Source of the DNA: Siphlonurus alternatus
Lineage: Eukaryota; Arthropoda; Insecta; Ephemeroptera; Siphlonuridae
NCBI GenBank assembly: GCA_949825025.1
Contig: OX463786.1
Location: 13,487,309-13,551,308, forward strand
Direction: 5' to 3'
DNA: 64,000 nucleotides
Both the position numbers and the translations under genes were made by a program. A model generated the notes under the pieces. That model ran no database searches and was not told the DNA's origin. It saw nothing but the letters and a program-made list of their open reading frames with translations. Of the stretch, positions 1 to 26,564 are shown in pieces; position 1 is the first letter of the stretch, and each line of letters begins with the position of its first letter.

Positions 1-700
1 TGTTTTTGCTTATCTACACCGTATATATATTACAACACACCCAATTTTTAAAATAATAACTATTAAAAACAATTCAACAGTTCAATAAAAACAATAAAAT
101 TGTCTACATGCATGATTACCATGTTCATCCTTTTTTTTTTACGTTTACATTAAGTTTTTTAGCACGCCACATATTTTAGGAATAACATTGAAGTGTCATG
201 TATCTATCGCATATGTAACAATTGCATTTAAACACAGTTATTGTTGTTTTGTTTATATATGCAGACAAGACTGTAGATTGAGTATTCATATTTTTTTTTT
301 TTTTCATTGCTTAAATTGTTAAAAAAAATCCAACTGTCGCCAACTGAATATCAGTTCGTATATATCTTCATAAAACAAAGAAATACATTAAACATTTTTT
401 TTTTTTTAATTTTTACATGCATGCTTTCGTCCTTAAAATTAAAATATATTACATGAACTGTTTAGATTTGTTTTTTTATAATGGTAATAGATAAACATTA
501 TTATCATATATATTAGTAAATATTTTGACGTAACTGAAAGAAAAATTGTTTAAATTTAAAAAAAAAATATTTAAAATTTGCAATAATTTTTGAAAATATT
601 TATTTGTACCAAAATAGATGGCACCAGTGCTTAACTAACTCAAAAGAAAAATTTCCACTTTTCACAGCAATTTCTCCTTCTGTTACGTCATGAAATAGAT
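1..700. other. Left-edge AT-rich flank without a gene
   Basis: Homopolymer-rich AT sequence downstream of the MFSD6-type gene. No coding frame, RNA gene or recognisable repeat was seen. Confidence 0.6.
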
Positions 701-720
701 GCTAAAATACTGTTGGTGAA

Positions 721-726
721 TTTATT
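721..726 (-). terminator. Poly(A) signal AATAAA of the MFSD6-type gene
   Basis: The minus strand shows AATAAA about 85 nt downstream of the stop codon at 811, the expected place for a short 3'UTR. A second AATAAA-like site lies near 600. Confidence 0.6.
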
Positions 727-810
727 TTTTTACGATAATATCCATGGGCATTTATATAGGCTGTTTTAACGAGCCTCACGAGTGAATGGTGGCGCCGCCT
801 TAGTGGTGCT

Positions 811-14381
<13,571 letters not shown>

Positions 14382-14848
14382 GCCGCTGTAACATGAAACG
14401 TAATAATTGTGTTATTTTTCAGTGATTTTTATCTCTTTTGAATAGTTGTAAAATTATTAACATACTGCTTTATGGATATATCATAAAGACAGGTAGATAT
14501 TATCTGAGTTTTTAATTTAAATTATGCCAGAGCGTCGCTTCTATACTCGATAATTAAAATACAGGCATCTCAGCTGTCATTGCATAACAAGTCTATAGAT
14601 ATACATAATTTATAATAGTATACAGTATATCATATACTATTCCATAGCAAAAGAGGACAATTTTAAAAATTTAAAACCATCTGTTGTGTTTTTTTAAGGT
14701 TTTGGATACAATATAAGTGTATGTAGCAAGATATTTCTGAAAGTCGGAATCAAATGAAATAAATTGTGAATTAATACTTAATGCTATAATATTAATATTA
14801 ATACTTGGATGAAATTTAAGTCTTAGTTTTTTCACAACAGCTCTCATG

Positions 14849-14995
14849 AGTTGAAATAATTTTCATCTTTTATTCTCGTTTAAAATCTCACATCTTCTTT
14901 TTTCCTCCTCTTTTGCTTCATTTTTACGAGAGAAAAAGAGGGGAAAAGACGAGATTACGTCTTTTTTTCCTCTTATCGAACATTAAATGTTCACG
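14849..14995 (+). mobile_element. MITE family 2, copy 4 (3'-truncated)
   Basis: Starts AGTTGAAATAATTTTCATC, like the copy at 48.9 kb, and continues to GACGAGATTACGTC and TTCCTCTTATCGA. It then loses the family match. Confidence 0.6.
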
Positions 14996-16692
14996 TTAAA
15001 ATACCTAAACGTTGTTTTACCTTTTCATAAAGTTTTAACAATTGCTCGAAGTTTATCTTAACAACAATAGCTATGAAAGTTTGCAGAGCTTGCTAATATT
15101 TTCACCAGCCTTTCTAGACTTGTAGATTGTAAGCTAGTTCATAACATCGAAACGTATAAACATTTTATATCTGTCTACCACACTTAAAAGTGTTTATCTT
15201 GCAAACCTATAAAATGTATTACGATGTAAAACGTACATTAATTCTCTTTTTTTTTATATAACGCCGTGTAATACCGCAACTTTTTGTGCATTGCAGTAGG
15301 AAAAAAAGCCTAATTTACAGGTGCGCTGCGCTACGACTCTACTGTAAATAAAGCTTATTAACAAGTGCGAAAGGTGGTAAAACACCTTTTTGAATTGAAT
15401 TGAAAATATATTACGATGATTATGATGTAGCAAAATAACAATCTATAATTTTAAAATTAGAAATAAAATAGTGTCTTCAAATGTTCCGTTGAAAATTTGA
15501 TTTCCTCCATGATAAGCCAATATGTTAAAATCCCTCCCCCCTTTTTTAATTATTAAATAATTTGAAAAATAGTCTTTCATTTTGGATATTTTGAATAAAG
15601 AATTAATTTCCATCCAAAGCTTTATTTCCATGTTGAAACAATAATTTTAATTACATTTCATATAGGACAGTAGAAACACGTACCTATATTAATATTAGCA
15701 GTACACCAATATTTTACTCGTTTCAAAATTAAAAACTTTAAATAAGGCTTTAATTTTTACCTGTAATACTTGTATATTTTTATATATTTGCAGTCTAGTA
15801 TTTTAAAACAAATATAACTTAAATTCGATAAAAAAAATCCTTATTTACAGTAAATATTAACATTACACTTTGCATGTGTAGTAAAAAACATCGGAAAAAA
15901 AATTAAAAGCCCGCATGCAGCCGCGTTTTCTATAATATAATAATCAATAAACGTGTTTACTCTGGCGTAAATAATTTCTAAATTTTTAAGAGTTCAAGCG
16001 TCAAATTTCTGAAGTACTTCTTTTAAAAGATTAAAGATGGTTAACTGGGTCATCGATTTTATTATTTTTATTTTACTTTTGATGTTTACTATAAATAATA
16101 ATAAAATATTCATCATAATCAAAACATAACTTTTATCTTTCATCAATATGTAAATGCTTTGTACTAACATATGCAAGTCTAGACTATAATTATTTCATTG
16201 AACCATTGAAATCTGCTAATATTTTGTCCTATATTTAAAATTAATAATTATTTATTGGAAATATAACAAAGACGTTAAAAATTAATCTATATCTTGCTCA
16301 GACTTGTAACTTTCTATAATTTTTTTTAACGTGTCATAAATGAAATTTTACCTGAATTAGTTTTTAGAACTAAAATAATTTTATTTAATCGAATTTAATT
16401 TATTTAACTATTTTATATATAGCTAGTACAAAGTGCACTTACTTTAAATTGAAATGCTGTAAAATCATTAATAAATAAGAATTAAAATTTTAAGCATTTT
16501 TGTAATCAATAAAGAAAGAAAACTTAAATATTTCTTTATTTTAACACAGTGAAATCAATATATACATTCAATATTTTATTGTATATAAAAATCAAACATA
16601 TTAAATAGTACATTAATTGATTAAATGAAACCATATAAAACGTACATAGTAATGGAATAAATTGTCAGGTATATGAATGACTGAAAACTCAC

Positions 16693-16812
16693 CTATGAGC
16701 GGCCGTTTACTGGAGAACTGGTGTTTCTGGTGATCGCTATAATGGACTCGCCCAAAGAGACCCAAACTCAGAGCGCCTGTGCTGTACTCGGATCAATATT
16801 GCGCCCTTTACT
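16693..16812 (-). other. Non-coding 5' exon of the MFSD6-type gene
   Basis: The minus strand reads CTCATAG followed by a strong donor gtgagt (exon end 16693). It can be joined to the acceptor ttacag at 14386, four bases before the start codon. A pyrimidine-rich tract ending ttgcag lies directly upstream (exon could begin at 16812), so this may be an internal 5'UTR exon with a further exon upstream, or the transcript may start inside it. A TAA in the frame of the main ATG lies in this exon, so it does not extend the protein. Confidence 0.6.
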
Positions 16813-16850
16813 CTGCAAGAATACTAGAAAAGGATGTAACCCTATTTGTC

Positions 16851-16864
16851 CTGCCATCTAGTGG
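16851..16864 (-). promoter_or_regulatory. CTCF-type insulator motif
   Basis: The minus strand reads CCACTAGATGGCAG, matching all 14 positions of the core CCASYAGRKGGCRS known for CTCF in bilaterians. It lies about 40 bp upstream of the 5' exon of the MFSD6-type gene, in an otherwise AT-rich flank. Occupancy cannot be judged from sequence. Confidence 0.45.
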
Positions 16865-17183
16865 ACGTTTTTTTAAATTTAGTGAGCTTAACGGGAATTG
16901 AAATTTAAAGATATAAAAATATGTTATGGGATAAATTTATTTAATTTATAGTAAATTAATGAATGTAGGTTGAAAGTTTATATTTAATATTCATGGATCT
17001 TTACCTAAACTATAAGTATCTTTCTATTCTATAGCAATACTCCTACACTTTAAAGTCTGAAACAGTTTGTAGATGTGATGAGGTCATTCGAATCTTTTCT
17101 TTTTATATTTCTTCATAAATTTTGAAATTAAAAAAAAAAAAAAAAAACTTGCCGGTTTTGATTTTCTGATTTTCTGATTTTCT

Positions 17184-17215
<32 letters not shown>

Positions 17216-18498
17216 TGGCGAAAGTGATGATAAGAGATTTGCCTTTCTATCCAAATTTAGCGTATCTGTTACTTTTATATAAAAATTATAGTTATTTAGA
17301 GAGAAATATATATTTTCTATAATGAAATTTATTTAAATAAAAAAAAATTACCGACTCTCACAGATATAATAAAATGTATACATTTTTCTTTGGTACGCGA
17401 TACTTTAAAAAAGTAAATAAATTTTACATATATATATTTATATAACTTTTCTGATAATTATCTCCATATAATAAGACTTTCGGTATATTATGATGTCATG
17501 ACCATGTTCTGTGGTTCATACTATACTGTGACAACATCATTGATGAAAAACGAGAGCAGGCACAGCGTAGGACAACACTTTACTCGCTGCTAGAAAATTG
17601 AAACTCGAAGCTAATTTTGGACTGACTCTCTGCAGTCTTTGTTCATACTTACTCTTTTTTTTTTTTTTTTTTTAGTGAGTAGAATTTCACATACCAATAA
17701 ACTTTAATAGAAATAATGTTCTATACAACTATCAACTATACAACTTAATTATATTATAATACATAGAAAAAATAAATAAAATAAAATAAAATAACACTTT
17801 TATAAATATTTTATTCTTTAATATAAAAATAGTTTTTTAGCTTTTACATCCCTGAATGAAATTTGAATATATTATTATAATTTATAAATTTGAATAAAAT
17901 TTAATATTAAATGTAGTAAACTTTTAAATTTATTCATTTAAGTCGATGGAAATTAATGCCTTAATTATAAATATTTAGCTGACATGAAAGTTCATATCTA
18001 AATTAAATTAAATCATAATTTAACTTATTATCTTAATTTTAGAATGTTTTTCTTTATTATCCCGATTTAGAGTATTTTGATTATTATCCCAATTTTATAG
18101 GGTATTTTATTTTGTTTAGTGAATGATTTTTTTTTTTTTTTTTTTTTTTTACACAAGCACATGTTATTAGATATTAAAATGGTAAAAAATCTCATCAAAA
18201 TGGTAAATTCATAATTGTTATGTCATATCATAAGTAGTATACTCCATTATACATTAAATTAGTAGATTATTTTTTTTTCATAATTATTATAATTAATATG
18301 GTTTTTTTTTTATTAATAATCGATTATAATAATGACTATATATTATTATATTATTATTATATGTCTATAAATAATTAAATGTACATATATTATATTATAG
18401 TGTTTATAAGTTTAAAAGTGTTTTAAATGTAATATTATGTATTATAATCACAACATTTTAAAATTGTTCTAAAAATTTTTGTAAAATACACATATTTC

Positions 18499-18623
<125 letters not shown>

Positions 18624-19219
18624 TAATACCACTTGTTTTGAAATAATTAATAAATTATAGACTAAATAAAAATTAGAAAACATTTTTTTATTTTACAAAA
18701 ATTATTTTTCTTTATTTGACCCAAAAAGATACAAAATGAAATTTTATAAGCATAACTAGTCTAGCTCTCAATTTTTCTGAAAACTATTTTTCAATGACAA
18801 TTTTTAAGGATATCTTGAAAACAGAAAAAAAAATAACTAATAAATCTTTACAACACTTACAAAATTTTTAAATTAATTTAATTTTAAATTATCTTTAAAC
18901 ATATTTGAAAAATATAAGAAAAAATACAATATAATATAATTATATTGTAAAAACCCAATATAAAATTAATTTTTTTTTTTTTTTTTTTTTTTTTCCATTT
19001 CAATAAAACTCACATTTTAGTGTACAAATCAGTTAGCCAGTAATCATATTGAAATCAACTTAATTTTATAAACTCATAAAATATAATACTAAAAAAAAAT
19101 TGCAATAGAAAAAAGGCAGTGATTTAGCATTGTGTGTAGATCTATAGATGTAAAAAAGCATCATAGGAGAATTAATTTGATGAGTTTACTTGCTATACTG
19201 ACAAATAATAATTGCTACA

Positions 19220-19500
19220 ATGAAGTATCAACCTCAATTTTTTTATTGCAGAAATGGATAGAGCGTGCAAAGTTATGCTACCCTGATTTTTTTCAGATTT
19301 TTTAGAGACCGGAAACTATTTTAAAAAAATTATTGAAAGTCTATTTTGATGACATCACGGGCAGCAGTGCCCTATCCTTTTTCTCAGTGCCGCCTGTGAC
19401 GTCATCAAAATAGACTTTCAATAATTTTTTAAAAATAGTTCCCGGTCTCAGAAAAATCTGAAAAAATTCACAGTACCATATTTTTACCCTTTCTTTCGAT
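19220..19500. mobile_element. Palindromic MITE family 1, copy B (eroded right end)
   Basis: Left end ATGAAGTATCAACCTCAATT, then GAAATGGATAGAGCGTGCAA and CAGATTTTTTAGAGACC. Arms carry GATGACATCAC and GTGACGTCATC around the centre. The right terminus has decayed after CCATATTTTTACCC. Confidence 0.7.
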
Positions 19501-19810
19501 TAAGCCACTAAATATTCTAATATCTCATTTCTCATCGAGGAACACTTGAAACCTCTATAATATTACCGTGTATGTTTAGAGCCTTACAGGTATGTAACCA
19601 GTTCTGCAGGAATGTATTATCCAAGTTCTCAATGTCATTTGTAAGCCTTTTATGCTACAACTTTTTATACTGCTCTATTAGTTACATTTCTACAAATATG
19701 GAAATAATTAAAATTAATGAGGTCCATATATATTGGACACTATGCATAATTAAATATAATTCAAATTAAAAATTAATTGTAAGTTTGAAGCTGTTCAATT
19801 TCTTTTAAGA

Positions 19811-20137
19811 ACGGAGTATCAACCTAAAAAAAAAAATAATAATAATAATAATGCAGAAATGGATAGAGGGTGCAAAGTTATGCTACTCTAATTTTTTTCA
19901 GATTTTTTGGAGACCGGGAACTATTTTTAAAAAATTATTTAAAGTACAGAGAAAGGTATGCTTCTCTTAATAAAAGGATAGGACCTAACAGGGGTATGGG
20001 TTCAAACTCAACCTTGGTAAAACTTTTTAGCAATACTTCCCGGGCTCTAAAAAATCTGAAAAAAAAAAATCGAAGTGGCATAAAATTTGCACCCTCTAAT
20101 CATTTTTGCATTAAAATTTTTTGAGGTCGATACTCCC
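19811..20137. mobile_element. Palindromic MITE family 1, copy C (variant centre)
   Basis: Left ACGGAGTATCAACCT and right GAGGTCGATACTCC enclose the family arms. The centre carries a unique-looking insert with GGGTTCAAAC and TTGGTAAAACTTTTTAGC, which recurs inverted in the copy at 44 kb. Confidence 0.65.
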
Positions 20138-20665
20138 TTCATAGCATCATATTAGGCCAGAAGTAAAATTATCAATAAAAAAAAATATGCTGGTCTTTTG
20201 AAATTAATTCAATGGGAGAAACAAGGTGGGGGAAGGAGTTTCACAGGTTCCACTGTCCATGTACTAAATTTTTTAAACTTTTTGGAAGATTTATCTGATT
20301 TTATTAAACCTTTATTTACTTTTTCCAAGCAGTTTAAAAATATTTACATGCATCCTAGCTCCATCCAGTACACTCTATACTATGCAAAGCTTCTTTCTTC
20401 ATTGTTAAAACATAATTGCTCTATTTTTCTTCAAAAAGTCCTTCTCGTTATTTAAAATCTAAATAACTACTATGATGCATTGCAAGTTGCAAGAGAAAAT
20501 ATTGTTATATTTGAGTCTTTACATTTAACAAACCCCACCACTATGGTTGTATGATGAAATCGAAAAAATTCTTATGAATTAGAATTAACGTCTTCAACAC
20601 TAGTGTCTGTCTTTCAGTCACTATGGTTAGTCTGTCGCTGGTAAAAAAGGAGTCTTAACAAACTG

Positions 20666-23600
20666 TCATTGCTGGTACGGTTGTGTAAAGTGCTTCTCAG
20701 CAATCAGAGCAAACCTCTCCAAAGCAAGTGCCTGTCTTTCTGTCGCTGCAGCCAATCTGTCGCTGGCCTGATTGGCAGCTTGCATGGTATCACACTGAGT
20801 CCTCTGTAGCGACACAAGTTCGTCCAAACTCTCCTTGATGGAAAGAAGAGCCTCTGCATTTCGTAACTCCACGGCATCGAGAATAGCGGCTGCTTTCTTG
20901 TACGGGGAGACGGGAATTCGGGGAGCTATCCTCGCACTCTGGAACGCGGAGGTACGAGTGTTGATCCTCGAGTTTTGGAATGCTGTAAACATAAAATAAA
21001 AAGTGTAAAGTGGGGTGGTTACATTAAAGTGTGGCTGCAGATGTAGCTATTAGACTAATATATTATGATTATTAAAAAAAAGGGTTCTAATTTTGAATTA
21101 TTTAAATTGTATCTAGAATATTAATTAATTTGGCTTGGGCACTCCACTGGTTAATGATGGCAATGACATAATAGACATTTTATTAGAGAGCTGTTGATTA
21201 ATCATACTGCCGCTACCATAAACCTAATTAAGATACTGTTAAATCTCCATGCAAAAATATTTTGTTTTTTTTTTTTTTCCAAATATTTTTTATTTTTTTA
21301 TTTAGGATTGTTAGGATTTGTTTGATTAACTCTAAAATTCTTCAAATTAATTAAAGAAGTAAGCAATTAAGCAAAAGAAAATTTACAGAAGAAGAATTTC
21401 TGTATCACAGTTATATTAAAATCAATAAATTACTAAAAATTAAGTAAAAAAAAAAATTAAAAATTATTAATAAAAATTATTATCTTATTAAAAGAAAAGG
21501 ATAGGAATAACCAGCAAGGCCTTACCGATCGAAAGAGTCACAGCAGGTGGAAATTCTTGCGGTCACAGAGGTTCACTCGAAAGTTTTTACATTTTTGAAA
21601 CGTTTCGCATCGTGGAGATGCTTCTTCAGTCACAAGAAGAAATTCTACTTCTTCTTGTGACTGAAGAAGCATCTCCACGATGCGAAACGTTTCAAAAATG
21701 TAAAAACTTTCGAGTGAACCTCTGTGACCGCAAGAATTTCCACCTGCTGTGACTCTTTCGATCGGTAAGGCCTTGCTGGTTATTCCTATCCTTTTCTTTT
21801 AATAAGATTATCACAACCTAAATGGTTTATTTTCCATAATTTGAATAAAAATTATTAGTCACTAAAAAAAAAAAAAAAAATGCAACAAAATACAAATTTT
21901 AACAAGGCATCTTATGGAACAAAAATTCCACTGAGAAACACTTGAAGCCTTTATGTAGCCTCAAATCTCTATGTACTCACGTCTTGGTAAGACCACCCTT
22001 CTCTGCGTCTGGGATCTAGTTGAAGACGAGGGAGGGGGAGGAGACTGCTCCAGTTTAGGGTTGATCGGACTACCCTCCAGCATCTCTGTACACAGAAGGG
22101 ATCATTAGTGTTAGCTAGTGGGAGGAAAGAACAATTTATGGATTGAGCCGTAGAATATTTCTAAAAGGATATTAATGAAATATCATTTAAATTTCAAAAA
22201 TGCTCATGGTATGAGAGTTCATATTTTTCTTTTACATAGGAATTTATATTAAATTTCTTTTAAATTATTTTTTACAATGCTAATAAGTAAGTTAAACATA
22301 AAATTTGAGAACTACCGGAAAAAAAAAAAAAATAAATAAAGCCTCCTGAGAACCATATAAAAAATAAACAAATACTAATTCTTCAAGTGGCTGAGATTTA
22401 TCCTTCATAACACATTATGATAAAATTTTACTGCAAATATGATATAGTAAAACTCTTCATTACACATCTTGTTGTTAGGTAAAACTTGATTTTGAGTAAA
22501 GGAGATTGCGGACCAGTCAAAAATCATTAGCATTGTGTGGATAGGAAAAACTCAATACAAGATAATAATATAAGGTAAACCAAATTTCCTGGGTCCCTTG
22601 ACGTTATGTACATATGTAATAACAAGTTTTTACTGTATTTAATTATTAATATTATCTCCATTTGGTTTATTTTTATTATTATTTTTGTGAACTTTTCTTT
22701 ATTACTACTGTATTTCATATTTGAGACAGCAATTTTTCATCAGCTTTCAATTGTATTTTTTAGTGTTTGCTACACATAAATAATAATAAATTTAAATTAA
22801 AACAAGCAACTAAATGATATTTATCTAACTTAAATATACTGGTAAAATAAATTGACATAGTAAACATGATAAATTTGAGACATGACATACCAAGATCGTT
22901 GATGATTGCGTTTGCTTCCGAGTCTGGCTCTTCTACCACCAAAACTGAAAAGAGATAAATTAACATAATAAACAAATAAATATAAATAAGACATAGTTCA
23001 GAAAAATATGTGGACATTTGTATTACATTAAATTATTATTTCCTTACAATAGCATAAATTTTAAGAAGGCACACTACTGTATTCTGTATTTCATGAAGAA
23101 GTGAAAAAAAAAAAAAAAAAAAAGAAACATCAACAACTATTACAAAACTACATCATACAAGCAATTTAAATTTAACAACAATTCATAAAATGAAAATTCA
23201 ATCATTCTTTATTACAATTGGATTTTTTTTTTTAATTTAATTTAAGGGTAAAGTACTGTAATTGTAAACTAAAAAAAAGTTTCTCCTCTTACCATCACAG
23301 CTGATCCCTTAACATGAAATAACGTTGAAAAGGTCTGACCTTCCTACTATAGTGGGAAGAAATAGTGGGAAGAAATCAGCTGGCAGGCAGGTAGAAGCAA
23401 TCTTTATTTGCTTCAAACCCTAGTGGTTAGTCTCGCCCCCTGGTATTATTATTATTATTTTTTTTTCTTTGCAAGGTCTTTAATCATTTGTAACAACCCT
23501 CGTCATTGGTAAACTTCAGGACTCGGAAAAAAAAAAAAATGTCGCTTCTACCCTGACAACACCCACCCTGAGAGTGCATGAAGGAGTCACAGGTCCTGTC

Positions 23601-25953
23601 TTCCTCGGAAGGTTCTCTGATCTCCCCGTTGGAACACGCCCAGTCCATCATGTGGAACAGCGGCCAGTGGATCGGAGTGTCTGAGCTCTTACCAACACGC
23701 TCTGGGTTCTTCAGGTCCTGCAACAGTACAGCACTTCAAACAAGGAACTTTCACACAATGAGAGTAATTTTATTTTATATAACTTCAAGCAAATCAATGC
23801 AGAAATGAAAGTGAAGAAAAAAAATTAAATTATTAAATTGATTTTCAATCATTCAAGAAAGAGGTATGGAAGTTAAGTTGTTTTTTTATCATTTTATAAT
23901 TTTAATAATACAAAATACTGATTAAATATGAGGGGAAGGAAAGGATTTAAAAATTTAAAATTAAATTTTAGAATAATTTAATTATGCTCTACATCCAAGA
24001 AAGAAAATAATGATGTTGCTTCTTACCCTGTATCTCTTACACATGTTGTCCCATTTCTTCTTTGCCTGTGCGATCGTCACCTTTTCCTCTAGACCCATTT
24101 GTTGCAGAATCATACTGGAAGCAATCAGGCAAGATTTGTTACATTACATAGAAAACTAGCTCTCAAACTCCAAGCCATGAACTAATTTCCATGAATCCTT
24201 TAATCAACATTAATGGCTGAGAGTTGAGAATGTACTTTGAATAAACCTGTAACTAAAAAGAAAAGAAAAGTAATTTTGGCCTTGTAAGATGTAACATATA
24301 ATATAAAAAAGATAAAGGGTCAACGGCTCTATTTATGTTTTTTATGTTTATTTGTAAGTGATATTATAATCATATTTACACCATAGTTCAAGGTCAGATT
24401 GAGGATGATACTTCACCTTTGCCACAAGCTATATTAATTTTAGCCTTAAAGGGGTACCAAAATGAATACTTTTTTTACATATTCGAGCAGCTAAGAATTA
24501 TTCTGATACCCTTGTGTCTCAATATTTTCGTACGATGCCTAGTTATTTTAAAATTAATTATTTGGTTTGAAAATTGAGTTCAAAAGCCGTTGGTTGATTC
24601 AAGTCGGTGCGCGCCCGCAGCAGCCGCTGATACGACGAGAATTTCCCGCGAATCATAGGAACCTCCTCCCGCCCCTTTCTTATCGTATCACCGACCGCTG
24701 CAGGCGCGCATCGGCTTGAATCAATCAACGGCCATAGAACTCACTTTTCAAACTAAATAATTAATTGTAAAATAACTAGGCATTGTACGAAAATATAGAG
24801 CCACAGGGATGTTAGAATAATTCTTAGCTGCCCGAAGATGTAAAAAACATATTCACTTTGGTACCCCTTTAATGGCTACAGTAATTACCGGTAGGCTTGA
24901 TTGATTGAATAAATCTATAAAGGCAATCAACACATTATTGGTAATTTTCAGATTATTTATTCTGTGTAGTTTCCTTCTCCTTTCCTCCCTCCTTCAAATA
25001 AGTATGCAAAACAGCATGAATGTTAGCTTGTGGGTCCTGTTATCACTCTTAGTCTATGGAGGCATTTTGAATCTATGTACCTGTCATGGGATTGCTATAA
25101 ATTGGGTTCTTTTTCCCTCAAAAATTGCAAACCAGTCAGAAAATCAAGTATTGGTTTGATCATATTGGGCTTGGTAGGGTTAATGTTTGATGTCATAGTA
25201 TGCATACAGAATGCTTGGAGTATTTTGCATTATTGGTATTGGAATATCAGGGCTATTCTCCTATAATAGGATAACAATAGGAGAATAACCCTGGTTAATA
25301 TCAGGGCTATTACTCTATTGAACCGGGTAAAGTCACTCACGACCGTTACAAAAAAAATTGGATTGTTGAAATTTGTAAACAACAAGAAAATAACCCCTTT
25401 TTAACCAATAGGAAGGCGTTTCAGCAAAACGGGTTATTTCTAAGCCAATCAGAATTCAGAATTGGGCCTCCATAAGCCGGAAGGGAGTGACTATACTCGG
25501 TTCAATAGAGTAATAGCCCTGGTTAATATAAGAGCACTCACTTCCATCCGATTGTTGACGAATTTCTTGTTCCGTTAAACCGGTGATCCATCTCTTTCCG
25601 AAGTCGTATGAACTCTTCATTCATAGGTTGTGTCCCTAAATAGTAAATATGAGATAATGTTAAAAATAGGAGCCTATATACGGCATACGGCACTGAGTAG
25701 CATAGATTATATAATGCAATAAGTGTTAAATTCGTATAATACACAGCATGACGCTAAACACGCGAACAGCTAGGCCGCGGCAAAAATCATTCGATTTTAC
25801 TTGAAAATGAAATAATAAAAGAAAAATCAATTAACTATAATGTTAATTAAATATTGATCTATCATTTTGCTACATTAAAATTTTAAATAATAGATTATTT
25901 TACTTACAAGACAGTTTTTCAGCATTATCCGAAATATGCATACCATGATCCAT
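20666..25953 (-). CDS. Myb/SANT-like domain protein, tandem paralog A (7 exons, 284 aa)
   Basis: Exons: 25953-25908, 25635-25542, 24114-24027, 23717-23567, 22944-22891, 22085-21981, 20982-20666 (TGA 20668-20666). All junctions are GT-AG and phase-consistent (1,2,0,1,1,1). Start ATG has a good context (A at -3, G at +4). Residues about 16-104 form a Myb/SANT-like (trihelix/MADF-type) module: W-T at 16-17, NEEFIRLRKEMDHRF, then MGLEEKVTIAQAKKKWDN and HWPLFHMMDW. A proline/serine linker and a basic stretch (TQRRVVLPRP) follow. The last exon encodes a long helical segment beginning KKAAAILDAVELRNAEALLS, probably for oligomerisation. Family knowledge suggests a nuclear DNA-binding role; targets are unknown. 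Paralog B at 28.7-36.6 kb has the same architecture. Confidence 0.88.
21482..21808. repeat. 327-bp near-perfect hairpin with hammerhead-like core
   Basis: Two arms of about 155 bp are almost identical in inverse orientation, separated by only a few bases around 21645. Each arm carries CTGAAGA, a 5-bp stem GCATC/GATGC with loop TCCAC, then GAAAC (plus-strand copy 21661-21688). That order matches the CUGANGA-stem II-GAAA core of hammerhead ribozymes found in Penelope-like elements, with one extra A before the stem. It lies in the last intron of paralog A. Near-identity of the arms implies recent origin. Confidence 0.7.
22446..22640. mobile_element. Degenerate mariner-type MITE
   Basis: The right half (TTTCCTGGGTCCCTTGACG, then AATAACAAGTTTTTACTGTA) matches the intact element at 29.56-29.75 kb. 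The left half has drifted. Confidence 0.55.
24446..24872. mobile_element. TTAA-flanked (piggyBac-type) palindromic MITE
   Basis: TTAA stands at both ends, followed by inverted ends AGGGGTACCAAAATGAATA / TATTCACTTTGGTACCCCT. Arms continue inward (CAGCTAAGAATTATTCT, TCAAGTCGGTGCGCGCCCGC) over most of the 427 bp. TTAA target use is the hallmark of piggyBac elements; no coding capacity remains. It lies in intron 2 of paralog A. Confidence 0.7.
25248..25293. mobile_element. 46-bp mini-palindrome with hAT-like ends
   Basis: CAGGGCTATTCTCCTAT and its near-complement ending CCCTG, adjacent to the larger hAT-type MITE that begins at 25302. It shares the same terminal decamer and is probably a deletion derivative. 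Confidence 0.5.
25302..25521. mobile_element. 220-bp hAT-type MITE with perfect 8-bp target duplication
   Basis: Inverted ends CAGGGCTATTACTCTATTGA / TCAATAGAGTAATAGCCCTG are flanked on both sides by GTTAATAT (25294-25301 and 25522-25529). An 8-bp duplication with CAGGG ends is typical of hAT elements. It stops about 10 bp from the splice donor of paralog A exon 25635-25542. Confidence 0.85.
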
Positions 25954-26564
25954 TTTTCGCGTGTTTACAAAAACACACTAAACACAGCTGTGAAGCCTGT
26001 GAAAATAATCGATGTTTCTGTAGCCAATCGCCAATCAGAGAATCCGGAGAATCGGACGAATCAGATTCAAGCTTTATTCCCGGGAACGGTTGAAAAAAAA
26101 AAAAATAATAATAAATATATGCGTATAATATATTATACATAAATTAATTTTCCATTTAATTAAGATATGGTGCTGTAATTTATGATGAAATGATACTAAA
26201 TTATTCAAAAGATTATTGTAATAGACATTACAATGCTACATTGGTTGTCTTATAATTAAAAAAAAAAAAAAATTAACAAAAGCTTCCAGCAGGCAGTTCG
26301 GCGTTGCATGGCGTTAATATAAATTAATTCACTGGCCTTGAATGTGTGCATGCAATCTAGCTGGGAATGCATCTAAATGTTTTAATGTAGTCTGGAAATT
26401 GTCAAAGACAACACAAGATGCTTATATATCCCTAAATTATGGGAACTTCTAGTTCAATGAAAATAATTTAAAAAAATATACATGCATGGCAGAACATTAT
26501 GAACATAATATATATTATATTATATATTTATGTAAAGTGAATGCAAACTATAAAATACTATATA

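Noticed and set aside
23484..23808. 76-aa plus-strand open frame at 23.6 kb
   Set aside because: Antisense shadow of paralog A exon 23717-23567, which joins in phase to its neighbours.
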